Below are positions 9,730-17,007 of a DNA stretch of 64,000 nt, in pieces. Source of the DNA: Streptomyces tsukubensis. GTDB taxonomy: Bacteria; Actinomycetota; Actinomycetes; Streptomycetales; Streptomycetaceae. Made by a program: the position numbers and the translations under genes. The notes under the pieces were generated by a model. That model saw only the letters and a list, made by a program, of their open reading frames with translations, made no database searches and was not told where the DNA came from. Each line of letters begins with the position of its first letter. Position 1 is the first letter of the stretch. The stretch covers positions 3,038,001 through 3,102,000 of the forward strand of contig NZ_CP045178.1 of NCBI RefSeq assembly GCF_009296025.1, written 5' to 3'.

Positions 9730-10350
9730 ATGAGCGCGTGCGATCAGCCCTTGCCCGAAAAATCCCCAGATCAGCGTCCGGCGACCGGCGACACGCTGTC
9801 CGGCGCGTCAGCCGCACCGGATGAGTGCCACGACGTACGGGCTCACTTCGACGCCGTCTTCACTCAACTGCTGCCCGCTCTGTATCGGCGCTCACGCTCC
9901 CTTTCCGCTGCCCGCGACCTGGCCGAGGACGCGGTACACGACACCTATCTCAAACTGTCGGCACGTCCACGGTCACTCCTTGGCCACTCCCATCCCTATG
10001 CCTACGCGTGCAGGGCTCTGCTGAGCGTGACGAGGGACGCTTGGCGGCGTGAGCGGCGGATGGTGCCGACCGGTGAACTGGAGGCCGGGCCGACCGGGTT
10101 CGAGGAAGGCCCGGACGCCCGGCTCGCAGAGCTGATGGCCCTGCGTCTCCTGCGGTCCCTGACCGAGCGGCAGGCGCAGGCCGTGATCCTCGTCGACATC
10201 GAGGGCCACACACTGGACGAGGCGGCGCGCCGGCTCGGTCTGCACCGAGGGACCGTTGCGCAGCTGCGTCGGAGGGCGCTGGAGAGCCTGCGGGACAAGA
10301 CAGAGGCCGAGTCGAAGGACTTGGGCCCCGCACACCGCCCGCGCGGGTAG
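9730..10350 (+). CDS. RNA polymerase ECF-type sigma factor
   Basis: Sigma-70 family factor of 206 residues. Region 2 is seen around residues 38-110 (FTQLLPALYRRSRSLSAARDLAEDAVHDTYLKL, with YAYACRALLSVTRDAWRRERR), and region 4 around 140-190 (RSLTERQAQAVILVDIEGHTLDEAARRLGLHRGTVAQLRRRA). The ATG at 9730 has GGAGG nine bases upstream. No anti-sigma gene is adjacent. It ends at a hairpin and lies 230 bases before the lasso peptide precursor gene, so it could activate that cluster, but the terminator between them argues for separate transcripts. Confidence 0.88.
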   Translation: MSACDQPLPEKSPDQRPATGDTLSGASAAPDECHDVRAHFDAVFTQLLPALYRRSRSLSAARDLAEDAVHDTYLKLSARPRSLLGHSHPYAYACRALLSVTRDAWRRERRMVPTGELEAGPTGFEEGPDARLAELMALRLLRSLTERQAQAVILVDIEGHTLDEAARRLGLHRGTVAQLRRRALESLRDKTEAESKDLGPAHRPRG

Positions 10351-10375
10351 GGGGGCAGCGAGTTCGCCGCCCCCC
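10350..10375 (+). terminator. Hairpin directly after sigma factor stop
   Basis: GGGGGGC...GCCCCCC stem with internal GCGA/CGC pairing begins at the last base of the stop codon and is followed by TTCCCC. It separates the sigma factor transcript from the lasso cluster. Confidence 0.7.
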
Positions 10376-10580
10376 TTCCCCAGGGTCGCCCGCCCTCCCG
10401 GCAGGGCCGCCGATTTCACCCGAACGGGTGTCATACGAAGACCGCCCCTCCTTCGTGTTCTCCACAACGAGCCGGGACGGCCGCCGGTCATCTCAGGCCG
10501 GCGCCGTGCACGCCGATGGTGCGCTCCACCCCGAGCTCGCAGCAAGCGCCCGTCCGGGCACAACCTGTGAGGAGAAAACC

Positions 10581-10718
10581 ATGGAAAACACCGACGTCTA
10601 CGAACCCCCGGTCCTCGTCGAGGCCGGCGGGTTCATGGAGCTGACCCTGGGCGCGGACAAGGGCGGCGTCACCGACTTCGCCGGATGGTTCGACATCTTC
10701 AGCGACTTCCAGGGCTGA
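10581..10718 (+). CDS. Lasso peptide precursor
   Basis: A 45-residue ribosomally made precursor. The leader has the actinobacterial lasso motif YxxPxL (Y7, P10, L12), then G16 and T22 two residues before the expected cleavage, matching the YxxPxLxxxGx5TxG pattern. Cleavage after L23 would release a 22-residue core that starts with G24 and has Asp at core position 9 (D32), ideal for a nine-membered Gly1-Asp9 macrolactam. The tail (FAGWFDIFSDFQG) is rich in aromatic residues that could act as steric plugs, and there is no Cys, so a class II lasso is predicted. GAGGAG precedes the ATG by six bases. A cyclase, a recognition protein and a leader peptidase follow directly. Confidence 0.88.
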   Translation: MENTDVYEPPVLVEAGGFMELTLGADKGGVTDFAGWFDIFSDFQG

Positions 10719-10723
10719 GACCT

Positions 10724-10756
10724 CGGCCCGCCCCGGCAACCGTCCGGGGCGGGCCG
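10724..10756 (+). promoter_or_regulatory. Intercistronic hairpin between lasso precursor and cyclase
   Basis: CGGCCCGCCCCGG (10724-10736) pairs perfectly with CCGGGGCGGGCCG (10744-10756) across a seven-base loop, ending four bases before the cyclase ATG. It could act as a partial terminator or protect the upstream message, so that precursor is made in excess of enzymes. It also overlaps the region where the cyclase ribosome-binding site should be. Confidence 0.7.
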
Positions 10757-10760
10757 CACC

Positions 10761-12602
10761 ATGAAGGGACTGAGCATGATGCGGGGTTCATGGTTCGCCG
10801 TGCTGCCCGACCGCGAGGCCGCCGAGGAGGCCGCCGCCCGGCTGCGGGCCTGGGCCGGGCAGGAAGTGCGGCACGCCTCAGGGCGGCCGTGGCTGCTGGG
10901 CTGCTGGGAGCCGTCCGAAGTGACCACCGCGCGGGCCGGTGGCCACGCGGCCGCGGTTCTCGGCAGGCACGTCCTGACGGAAGCGGAGCTGGCCGCCCGC
11001 TTGAACACCGTGGTCACCACGGGCGACGTGGAACACTTCGCGGACGAATGGGCTGGGAGCTTTCACCTCATCCTGTCCGTGCACCGGCAGATCCGGGTAC
11101 GAGGCACCGCGTCCGCCACGCGCCGAGTATTCACCGTGCGTCAGAAAGGCGCCACGATCGCGTCCGACCGCGCCGACGTACTGGCCGCACTCTCAGGGGC
11201 GGCCGTCGACGTGCGTAGGGTGGCGATGCGGCTGCTGAGCCCTCAAGTGGCCCATCCCTTCGGAGAACACTCCCTCTGGACGGGAGTCGACTACGTCCCC
11301 GCGGACCAGGAACTCGTCGTCGAGCCGGGCGGCCGAACACACCTCGCACGTTGGTGGTCGCCCCCCGAACCGGTGCTTCCGATGGCAGAGGGCGCCGAAC
11401 GGGTCCGTGCGGCGCTTCGAGCGTCGCTGAACACCTGCAAGGGTGCCGCCTCCGTCCTGAGCTGCGACCTTTCCGGTGGCATGGACTCCACCAGTCTGTG
11501 CTTCCTGGCAGTCGGGAAGCCCTCGCGTCTGGTCACCGTCCGACGGGAGGCGGCGGACCCCGGCAACGACGACGCCATGTGGGCCGAGGCAGCCGCAGGC
11601 CACCTGTCCGACGGTCACCACCTCACGCTGCGGGACGGCGAAATCCCCGCCTGGTACGCCGATGTCGCTACCCCCGCCGACGACAGGGAGGAGCCGTACA
11701 AGGACATCCGCGGTCGGGCCTACCGGCGCGCGATGGCCCGGCACATGGCCAACCTGGGAGCACAGACCCATGTGTGCGGGGTCGGCGGCGACGAACTGTT
11801 CGGTTCCAGTCCCGCCTACCTGCACGACCTGCTACGCCTGCGTCCTCTCCTGACTCTGGGACGCGTGGCCGCCCACCGTGCCACAGCGCGCTGGCCGCTC
11901 ACGACGGCGCTTCGCGCACTGTCGCAGCGGGGCACCTTCGATGACTGGGTCAAGGGTGCGGCCGACGGTTTGAGTGCCGCTCCACGACGCGTGCAGCTGG
12001 ACTGGATGCCGCGGCTGCGACTGCCCCCCTGGGCGACGCCCGAGGCGGCGGAGCTGGTGCGGGGCGTCCTGCACGAGGCGGCTCGGTGTTCCTGGGAGCC
12101 GCTCTCCCCCTCGCGCGTACAGCACCAGACGGCCCAGCATGTGCGTACGGCAGGCATGAGCGTACGCCAGATCGACCGGCTGATGAGGTCCACCGGGGCC
12201 GGCATGGCTGCCCCTTTCCTGGACGACCAGGTGATCACCGCCGCCATGTCGGTACGTCTTGAGGACCGCTTCTCCGCGACCAGCTTCAAGCCCCTGCTCG
12301 CCCAGGCGGTAGCTGCCCATATGCCGTCGGCGCTGCTGGAGCGCAGGACGAAGGGCGACTTCAGTTTCGACCTGCACCAGGCGATGCACCGCAGAAGAGC
12401 CGATCTGCTCGAACTCACCGACACCCTCCGGCTGGGCGAACTCGGCCTCATCGACGCGGCGGCACTGCGCCAAGCCGTGCTCACACCCCACCCGCGGGGC
12501 ATGACGCTGACCCCGCTGGAAGCGACGTTCTCCTGCGAGTCGTGGCTGCGCGGCCTCGACAGCCGATCCCTCCACCTGGCACACCCGAAAGGACACACCT
12601 GA
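10761..12602 (+). CDS. Lasso peptide isopeptide-bond-forming cyclase (asparagine synthetase-like)
   Basis: ATP-dependent cyclase (C protein) of 613 residues that adenylates the Asp9 side chain and joins it to the core N-terminus. The N-terminal half resembles the glutaminase domain of AsnB but lacks an N-terminal catalytic Cys. The synthetase half has the PP-loop SGGMDST near residue 240 (SCDLSGGMDSTSLCFLA), and CGVGGDELFGSSP further on. Length fits the family. The start could instead be the ATG at 10776, which has AAGGGA upstream. The stop overlaps the next ATG by one base (TGATG). Confidence 0.93.
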   Translation: MKGLSMMRGSWFAVLPDREAAEEAAARLRAWAGQEVRHASGRPWLLGCWEPSEVTTARAGGHAAAVLGRHVLTEAELAARLNTVVTTGDVEHFADEWAGSFHLILSVHRQIRVRGTASATRRVFTVRQKGATIASDRADVLAALSGAAVDVRRVAMRLLSPQVAHPFGEHSLWTGVDYVPADQELVVEPGGRTHLARWWSPPEPVLPMAEGAERVRAALRASLNTCKGAASVLSCDLSGGMDSTSLCFLAVGKPSRLVTVRREAADPGNDDAMWAEAAAGHLSDGHHLTLRDGEIPAWYADVATPADDREEPYKDIRGRAYRRAMARHMANLGAQTHVCGVGGDELFGSSPAYLHDLLRLRPLLTLGRVAAHRATARWPLTTALRALSQRGTFDDWVKGAADGLSAAPRRVQLDWMPRLRLPPWATPEAAELVRGVLHEAARCSWEPLSPSRVQHQTAQHVRTAGMSVRQIDRLMRSTGAGMAAPFLDDQVITAAMSVRLEDRFSATSFKPLLAQAVAAHMPSALLERRTKGDFSFDLHQAMHRRRADLLELTDTLRLGELGLIDAAALRQAVLTPHPRGMTLTPLEATFSCESWLRGLDSRSLHLAHPKGHT

Positions 12603-12865
12603 TGCACCTCGCCCTTCGCTCCGACGTCTCCGCGACGGACGGCGACTTCGACATGGTGCTGCTGAACGAGTGCACCGGCCGCTACTGGTATCTGAACGCG
12701 ACAGGCGCCTTCATCCTGCGGCTCTTCCTGGACGGTTCGGAACGGGCCGAGGTCGCACGGAGGGCGGCCGAGCGGTTCCCGGTGAGCGAGGAGAAGGCAT
12801 CCCAGGACATCGAGACGCTTGTGTCGTCCCTGTGCACCGCCGACCTCGTCAAGGTGAAGGCATGA
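12602..12865 (+). CDS. Lasso peptide RiPP recognition element (B1, PqqD-like)
   Basis: An 87-residue PqqD-fold protein that binds the precursor leader and hands it to the peptidase. The typical pattern is visible: an N-terminal beta-hairpin region with DFDMVLLNECTGRYWYLNATGAFILRLFLDG and the following winged-helix segment VARRAAERFPVSEEKASQDIETLVSSL. It overlaps the cyclase stop by one base and the next gene by four, so translation is coupled. It is separate from the peptidase, as in most actinobacterial lasso clusters. Confidence 0.9.
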   Translation: MHLALRSDVSATDGDFDMVLLNECTGRYWYLNATGAFILRLFLDGSERAEVARRAAERFPVSEEKASQDIETLVSSLCTADLVKVKA

Positions 12866-13293
12866 GCACGCACATGGTTCCGGAGAGCGGAATCCGCCTG
12901 CCCATGCGGAAGCAGGTCCCCGCGCGGACAGCGGTGGCCGCGGCCAGGCTGCTCGCCCTGCTGCCCCCACGCCATATCCGGCGCGCTCTGAACCTGTTGC
13001 GGCGCGGTGCCCGTCCCGCCGGTTTCCAGGACGCCCTGACCGCGCGCACGGCCGTGATCTCCGTCAGCACCCGCTGTGCGGGGGGCGAAGGCTGCCTACA
13101 GCGTTCCCTGGCCACCGCCATCCTGTGCCGCATGGCGGGACACTGGCCGCAGTGGTGCGCCGGAGTCCGCACGCAGCCACTGCGCGCCCACGCCTGGGTC
13201 GAGGTCGAGGGCGTTCCCGTGGGAGAGCCCTATCCCGCGCACTACTTCCAACTGCTGGTACACGTGCCCGAAGTGCCGTCCGAACGCGGCTGA
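12862..13293 (+). CDS. Lasso peptide leader peptidase (B2, transglutaminase-like)
   Basis: Cysteine protease of 143 residues that removes the precursor leader. The catalytic Cys is in GGEGCLQRSLATAILCRMAG and the His in RAHAWVEVEG, as in McjB-type transglutaminase-fold proteases. The third triad residue, Asp in McjB at His+12, appears to be Glu here (VPVGEPYP). The N-terminal 45 residues are basic and helical. It starts with ATGA overlap on the recognition-element gene and ends the cluster; no exporter gene follows, so the mature peptide must leave by an unlinked transporter or the cluster is minimal. Confidence 0.9.
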   Translation: MSTHMVPESGIRLPMRKQVPARTAVAAARLLALLPPRHIRRALNLLRRGARPAGFQDALTARTAVISVSTRCAGGEGCLQRSLATAILCRMAGHWPQWCAGVRTQPLRAHAWVEVEGVPVGEPYPAHYFQLLVHVPEVPSERG

Positions 13294-13393
13294 GGGACGA
13301 GGCGACCGCAGCCCCGACCCACACCAAGGGGTGATCGGGCAGCGCACCGCCCACGACGCGCTCGGTCCCCGGTGGAAAGTCGGAGGCCGGCGG

Positions 13394-14254
13394 CTAAGCG
13401 TCCTTGAACTCCTGCCGCTGGCGCCCGAGCCCCTCGACCTCCAGCTCCACGACATCCCCCGCACGCAGGTAGGGCTTGGGCTCCGGCTGGCCCATGGCCA
13501 CTCCCGCCGGTGTACCGGTGTTGATGATGTCCCCCGGGTAGAGGGTCATGAACTGGCTTACGTAGCGGACCACTTCGCCGACGGGGAAGATCTGGTCGGC
13601 GGTGGTGCCGTTCTGCCGCAGCTCACCGTTGACCCACAGGCGCAGGGCAAGCGCCTGCGGGTCGGGCACCTCGTCCGCGGTGACCAGCCAGGGGCCGAGC
13701 GGGTTGAACGTCTCGCAGTTCTTGCCCTTGTCCCACGTACCGCCGCGCTCGATCTGGAACTCGCGCTCCGAGACGTCGTTGGCGACGGCGTATCCCGCGA
13801 CATGAGCGAGCCCGTCCTCCGATGTATCGAGGTAGCGGGCGGTCTTTCCGATGACGACGGCCAACTCCACCTCCCAGTCCGTCCTGGTCGAGCCGCGCGG
13901 CACGAGCACCGTGTCGTCGGGGCCCACGACGGTGTCGGCCGCCTTGAAGAAGATGATCGGCTCGGGCGGTGCGGGCGCACCCGTCTCGGCGGCGTGGTCG
14001 TGGTAGTTGAGCCCGATGCACACGACCTTCCCCACGCCGGCCAGAGGTGCCCCGTAGCGCAGCCCAACTGTGTCCACCTCGGGCAGGTCACCAGCGCGCT
14101 CGGCCTCCCGTACGCGGGCGAGGGCCCCGGTGGTGTCGGCGAGAAGCGCCCCGTCGATGTCGCCGATCAGCCCGGAAAGATCCCGGAGCACGCCCTCGGC
14201 GTCGAGCAGCGCGGGCCGTTCCGACCCTGCCGTACCGACTCGCAGCAACTTCAT
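13394..14254 (-). CDS. Fumarylacetoacetate hydrolase-family protein
   Basis: Mg-dependent hydrolase or decarboxylase of 286 residues, typical of the FAH/YcgM group with 5-oxopent-3-ene-1,2,5-tricarboxylate decarboxylase and acylpyruvase members. Motifs: KVVCIGLNYHDHAAE with the catalytic His, PIIFFKAADTVVGPDD, DWEVELAVVIGKTAR with acidic metal ligands, and the C-terminal GDIINTGTPAGV. The ATG at 14254 starts the canonical MKLLRVG. It is convergent with the lasso cluster and probably unrelated to it. Substrate not predicted. Confidence 0.9.
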   Translation of the reverse strand: MKLLRVGTAGSERPALLDAEGVLRDLSGLIGDIDGALLADTTGALARVREAERAGDLPEVDTVGLRYGAPLAGVGKVVCIGLNYHDHAAETGAPAPPEPIIFFKAADTVVGPDDTVLVPRGSTRTDWEVELAVVIGKTARYLDTSEDGLAHVAGYAVANDVSEREFQIERGGTWDKGKNCETFNPLGPWLVTADEVPDPQALALRLWVNGELRQNGTTADQIFPVGEVVRYVSQFMTLYPGDIINTGTPAGVAMGQPEPKPYLRAGDVVELEVEGLGRQRQEFKDA

Positions 14255-14718
14255 GATCACCCTCCAGATAGACAGCACGCACGGCCACACAGCGCACGCG
14301 GCGCACACCGTGCGCACGGCGGCCACCATGCACACGGCGGTCACCGCGCACACGGCGGTCAGCACCGCATGGCCGGCGAAAAGCATCAGCCATCGGATCT
14401 TTGGCAGATCCTCCAAATGGCGTCGAGGGCCGATACTCCAGGGTCGGGGTCCGCTCCGCAATACCCCGTTCACGGAGCGGACCACCTCACCCACGAGGCT
14501 TCGCACCTCACGCCTTTCGCGTACCGTCGGCCGCGGCAAGCACGGCGGAGGCGACGCTGCGGGCCTGCCCTGCGGCGTCCGCTCGGGTACGGCTTGTAGA
14601 GCCGTGGCACGGCGGGGGCCGTCTTCCACGACGGACTCGGCCCACTCGCTTGTCCGTACGCCGCTGGGGAGCGCCGAGACCACATCAACGACAGCACTCA
14701 GTTGCCCATAGGGGCGGT
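14255..14718. other. Intergenic region without recognisable gene
   Basis: The stretch between the FAH and yidC genes, both on the minus strand, holds short CGCACACGGCGGTCA-like repeats near 14280-14365. It also holds a roughly 230-base open frame (14470-14697, minus strand) that I cannot assign. It may be remnant sequence. Confidence 0.5.
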
Positions 14719-15534
14719 TCAGGCGGCCGGGGAGAGTGCGGGTGCGGGCGTAGCGGCCGGCATGTCCCGGTAGAGCACCGCACGCTCGACGGCGCTCCAC
14801 GCGGTACTGGTGACCAGGTAGAGCGCGGCCGCGAGCGGCACGACGGCGACGCTGAAGAGCGTCATGAACGACATCAGCGGCATCAGCTTGGTGATGGCGC
14901 CGATCCCGGGCACCTCGGTCCCGGGCGCCTCCGTCCCGCCCGCCTTGTCGGTCCGCGTGCTGCCGGAGACCTGAGCGAGCGGGGAGGCCGCGGAGGCCAT
15001 CTGCCGCTTGGTCCTGCGGTAGTTGAAGGTGGCGACCACGATGACGACCGCGAAGATCCCCACGTAGACGAGACCGCTGTCACCGAAGGGCCCGCCGTTG
15101 CCGAGGGCGTCCTTCCAGCGGTCGCCGAGTGGCGCGGCGAAGAGGGTGTGACCGAGGAGGGAGTTGGGGTCGCCGCCGATGCTGGAGCTGGAGAACAGGT
15201 GGTACAGCAGCATGAAGGCGGGGATCTGGAACAGGCTGGGCAGGCAGCCGGAGAGGGGCGAGACCTTCTCGGCCGCGTGCAGTTCCAGCACGGCTTGTCG
15301 TAGCTTCTCCGGGTTCTTGACGTGCTTCTTCCGCAACTCGGCGATCTGCGGCTGAAGCTTGGCGCGGGCCCGCTGGCCGCGCGCGGAGGCCCGGGAGAGC
15401 GGGTGGACGAGCAGCCGTACGCAGGTGGTGAAAAGGATGATGGCGACGGCGGTGGACGCGTCGTGGAAGAGCGGGTGGAGCAGGTCGGCGAAGTGCGCGA
15501 CCAGACTGGCGAACGCGGAGAAGAAAGCGGACAT
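14719..15534 (-). CDS. yidC: YidC/Oxa1-family membrane protein insertase
   Basis: Integral membrane insertase of 271 residues that assists insertion of Sec-dependent and independent membrane proteins. An N-terminal membrane segment, the amphipathic STAVAIILFTTCVRLLVHPLSRAS followed by basic RARAKLQPQIAELRKKH, the SPLSGCLPSLFQIPAFMLLYHL segment and a late SFMTLFSVAVVPLAAALYLVTS identify the family. The hydrophilic-groove Arg is in CVRLL. This is probably a second, accessory paralogue because Streptomyces keep the main copy near oriC. The nearby DUF6412 gene is a frequent companion. Confidence 0.88.
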   Translation of the reverse strand: MSAFFSAFASLVAHFADLLHPLFHDASTAVAIILFTTCVRLLVHPLSRASARGQRARAKLQPQIAELRKKHVKNPEKLRQAVLELHAAEKVSPLSGCLPSLFQIPAFMLLYHLFSSSSIGGDPNSLLGHTLFAAPLGDRWKDALGNGGPFGDSGLVYVGIFAVVIVVATFNYRRTKRQMASAASPLAQVSGSTRTDKAGGTEAPGTEVPGIGAITKLMPLMSFMTLFSVAVVPLAAALYLVTSTAWSAVERAVLYRDMPAATPAPALSPAA

Positions 15535-15982
15535 ACGGGACCCTCCGAAGTGACTCGTACTGCTCGTGGTGCTCGTGGTGCTCGTCGTGCCTGACTCGCG
15601 GCCCGGCCCGCACCCGGCGAGGGGCGCGGCGGCCGTTGGCGGCGTACGGACAGCTCACGTACGCAAGGCATGCGCATGGGGCGTGCACAGGGACGCGCCA
15701 CACGGAGATGCGCACGGGGACACGTACGGAGATGCGTACGGGGATACGCAGGGAGATGCGTCGGCATGACGGCCCGCGAGGAGTCTCGCGCGACTGGAGG
15801 GCGGAGGGCGGTACGTGACTGACGCCAGTACGAGAACGAGGGCTCAGCCCAGGAGAGAAAGAGAAGAGATGGGGTGAGCCGAGCCGTCAGGCTTTCAGGC
15901 GTCAGGCATCAGGCATCAGGTCAGGTAATCGACCGGAGCCAAGTCCGTATCGCGAACGCGGTTACCGCTGTATCGCGATGAC
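15535..15982. other. Intergenic region between yidC and DUF6412
   Basis: No gene is visible. The stretch carries a TGCTCGTGGTGCTCGTGGTGCTCG-like triplication near 15560-15585, the 12-bp repeat array at 15700-15759, and a TCAGGCNTCAGGCATCAGG run near 15890-15920. Confidence 0.6.
15700..15759. repeat. 12-bp degenerate tandem repeat, five units
   Basis: Units ACACGGAGATGC, GCACGGGGACAC, GTACGGAGATGC, GTACGGGGATAC and GCAGGGAGATGC follow one another. Alternate units are more alike, so the original period was probably 24 bases. It lies upstream of yidC on the minus strand. Confidence 0.85.
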
Positions 15983-16324
15983 CTACGCGGCCGTCAGGAG
16001 ACGGCGGCCGGGTGCGCGGGGCCTGGGGCGGCCCGAGGCGTCGGGGTCTCGCTGGGGCAGGAACGCGGTGCGGTGCTCACGGTCCCTGATGGCCGTACGT
16101 ACCCGGGTGGGCGGTACGGCGGGGGCGCAGCGCGCGGCGATGACGGAGCAGGCGACGAGCGCGGAGCCCGCGGCCGCGGTGGCCGTGGCGGCGAGCGCGA
16201 CGGCACCGGAGAGACCGCCGCCGTCGGTCAGCAGAACGCCGGCGAGCAGGAAGAGGACGAGCCCGACGGAGCGTGAGGTGGTCCACCTGCCGGCCATCTC
16301 CACCCCCTGGTCGGATCGGTTCAC
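15983..16324 (-). CDS. DUF6412 small membrane protein
   Basis: Protein of up to 113 residues (GTG at 16324), or 104 if it starts at the ATG at 16297, which has a GGGGGTGGAG stretch just upstream. Two hydrophobic segments are visible (SVGLVLFLLAGVLLT and AVALAATATAAAGSALVACSVI), followed by a basic Arg/Pro-rich C-terminal tail (RPRPRAPGRRLL). I recall such proteins as DUF6412, encoded next to yidC-like genes in streptomycetes, which suggests a membrane-biogenesis partner. No known function. Confidence 0.6.
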   Translation of the reverse strand: MNRSDQGVEMAGRWTTSRSVGLVLFLLAGVLLTDGGGLSGAVALAATATAAAGSALVACSVIAARCAPAVPPTRVRTAIRDREHRTAFLPQRDPDASGRPRPRAPGRRLLTAA

Positions 16325-16350
16325 CTGTACTCGTTCACCCGTTCACCCGT

Positions 16351-16881
16351 TTATACAGGATCGGTGACGACGGGCTGAAGGAGTCGGCGGGGTGCGAGCA
16401 GTGCCCGGCCGACCGGATCCGAGGGGTCGGGGTCGAGTCCGGGCCCGGGGATCATCTCCACATCCGGCACAGGCACGGGTACGGCGCAGACGGGGCACTC
16501 CCCGTACGAGCCGAGACGCGTACCGCAGGCGAAGTGGCGGAACTCACGCGGCGGCAGCGAGTCGCCGACGTGGTCGCGCCCCCAGGCGCCGAGCGCGCGG
16601 ATGACGGGCCAGAGGGCGATACCGGCGTCGGTCAGTACGTACTCGTCGCGGGGCGGCGACTCCTGGTAGCGCCGCTTGTCGAGTACGCCGGCCTCGGTGA
16701 GGGAGTGCAGCCGGGCGGCGAGGACGGCGCGCGGAATGCCCAGGTGAACGAGGAAGTCGTTGTAGCGGCGGACGCCGTAGAGGGCGTCGCGGACGACGAG
16801 GAGGGTCCACCGCTCTCCGACGATCTCCAGCGTCCGCGCGATGGAGCACTGCTGGGCCGTGTAGTCCTTGCCGAGAGCCAT
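16351..16881 (-). CDS. HxlR-family winged HTH regulator
   Basis: DNA-binding protein of 176 residues when started at the ATG at 16881. The HxlR domain is clear: CSIARTLEIVGERWTLLVVRDALYGVRRYNDF, LGIPRAVLAARLHSLTEAGVL and YVLTDAGIALWPVIRALGAWG. The C-terminal part has CGTRLGSYGECPVCAVPV, whose Cys residues could sense redox or bind metal. It is divergent from an MFS exporter gene and two matching palindromes lie between them, so it most likely represses that exporter in response to a toxic or reactive compound. Confidence 0.88.
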   Translation of the reverse strand: MALGKDYTAQQCSIARTLEIVGERWTLLVVRDALYGVRRYNDFLVHLGIPRAVLAARLHSLTEAGVLDKRRYQESPPRDEYVLTDAGIALWPVIRALGAWGRDHVGDSLPPREFRHFACGTRLGSYGECPVCAVPVPVPDVEMIPGPGLDPDPSDPVGRALLAPRRLLQPVVTDPV

Positions 16882-16911
16882 GCCCCCACTGTAGCCACCA
16901 CTCAGCGGCCG

Positions 16912-16926
16912 GTTCAATGAATGAAC
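16912..16926. promoter_or_regulatory. Candidate HxlR operator 1 (GTTCA-N5-TGAAC)
   Basis: A perfect inverted repeat with five-base spacer just upstream of the HxlR start. A closely related 15-mer is centred 46 bases away, next to the divergent MFS gene. Confidence 0.55.
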
Positions 16927-16957
16927 TCACGGTGCTACGGTAGCCGCGACCAAGTAG

Positions 16958-16972
16958 GTTCATTCATCGAAC
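16958..16972. promoter_or_regulatory. Candidate HxlR operator 2 (GTTC-N7-GAAC)
   Basis: The second palindrome (GTTCATTCATCGAAC) shares the GTTCATTCAT core of operator 1 on the opposite strand and lies about 36 bases before the MFS ATG. The pair is consistent with a dimeric regulator that controls both genes. Confidence 0.55.
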
Positions 16973-17007
16973 TCACCTAACCCCTGGTGAAGGGCTGGAG
17001 CTGGACC

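Noticed and set aside
11816..12970. A 384-residue minus-strand frame across the lasso cyclase
   Set aside because: It overlaps three well-supported lasso genes and shows Ser/Arg-rich shadow composition.
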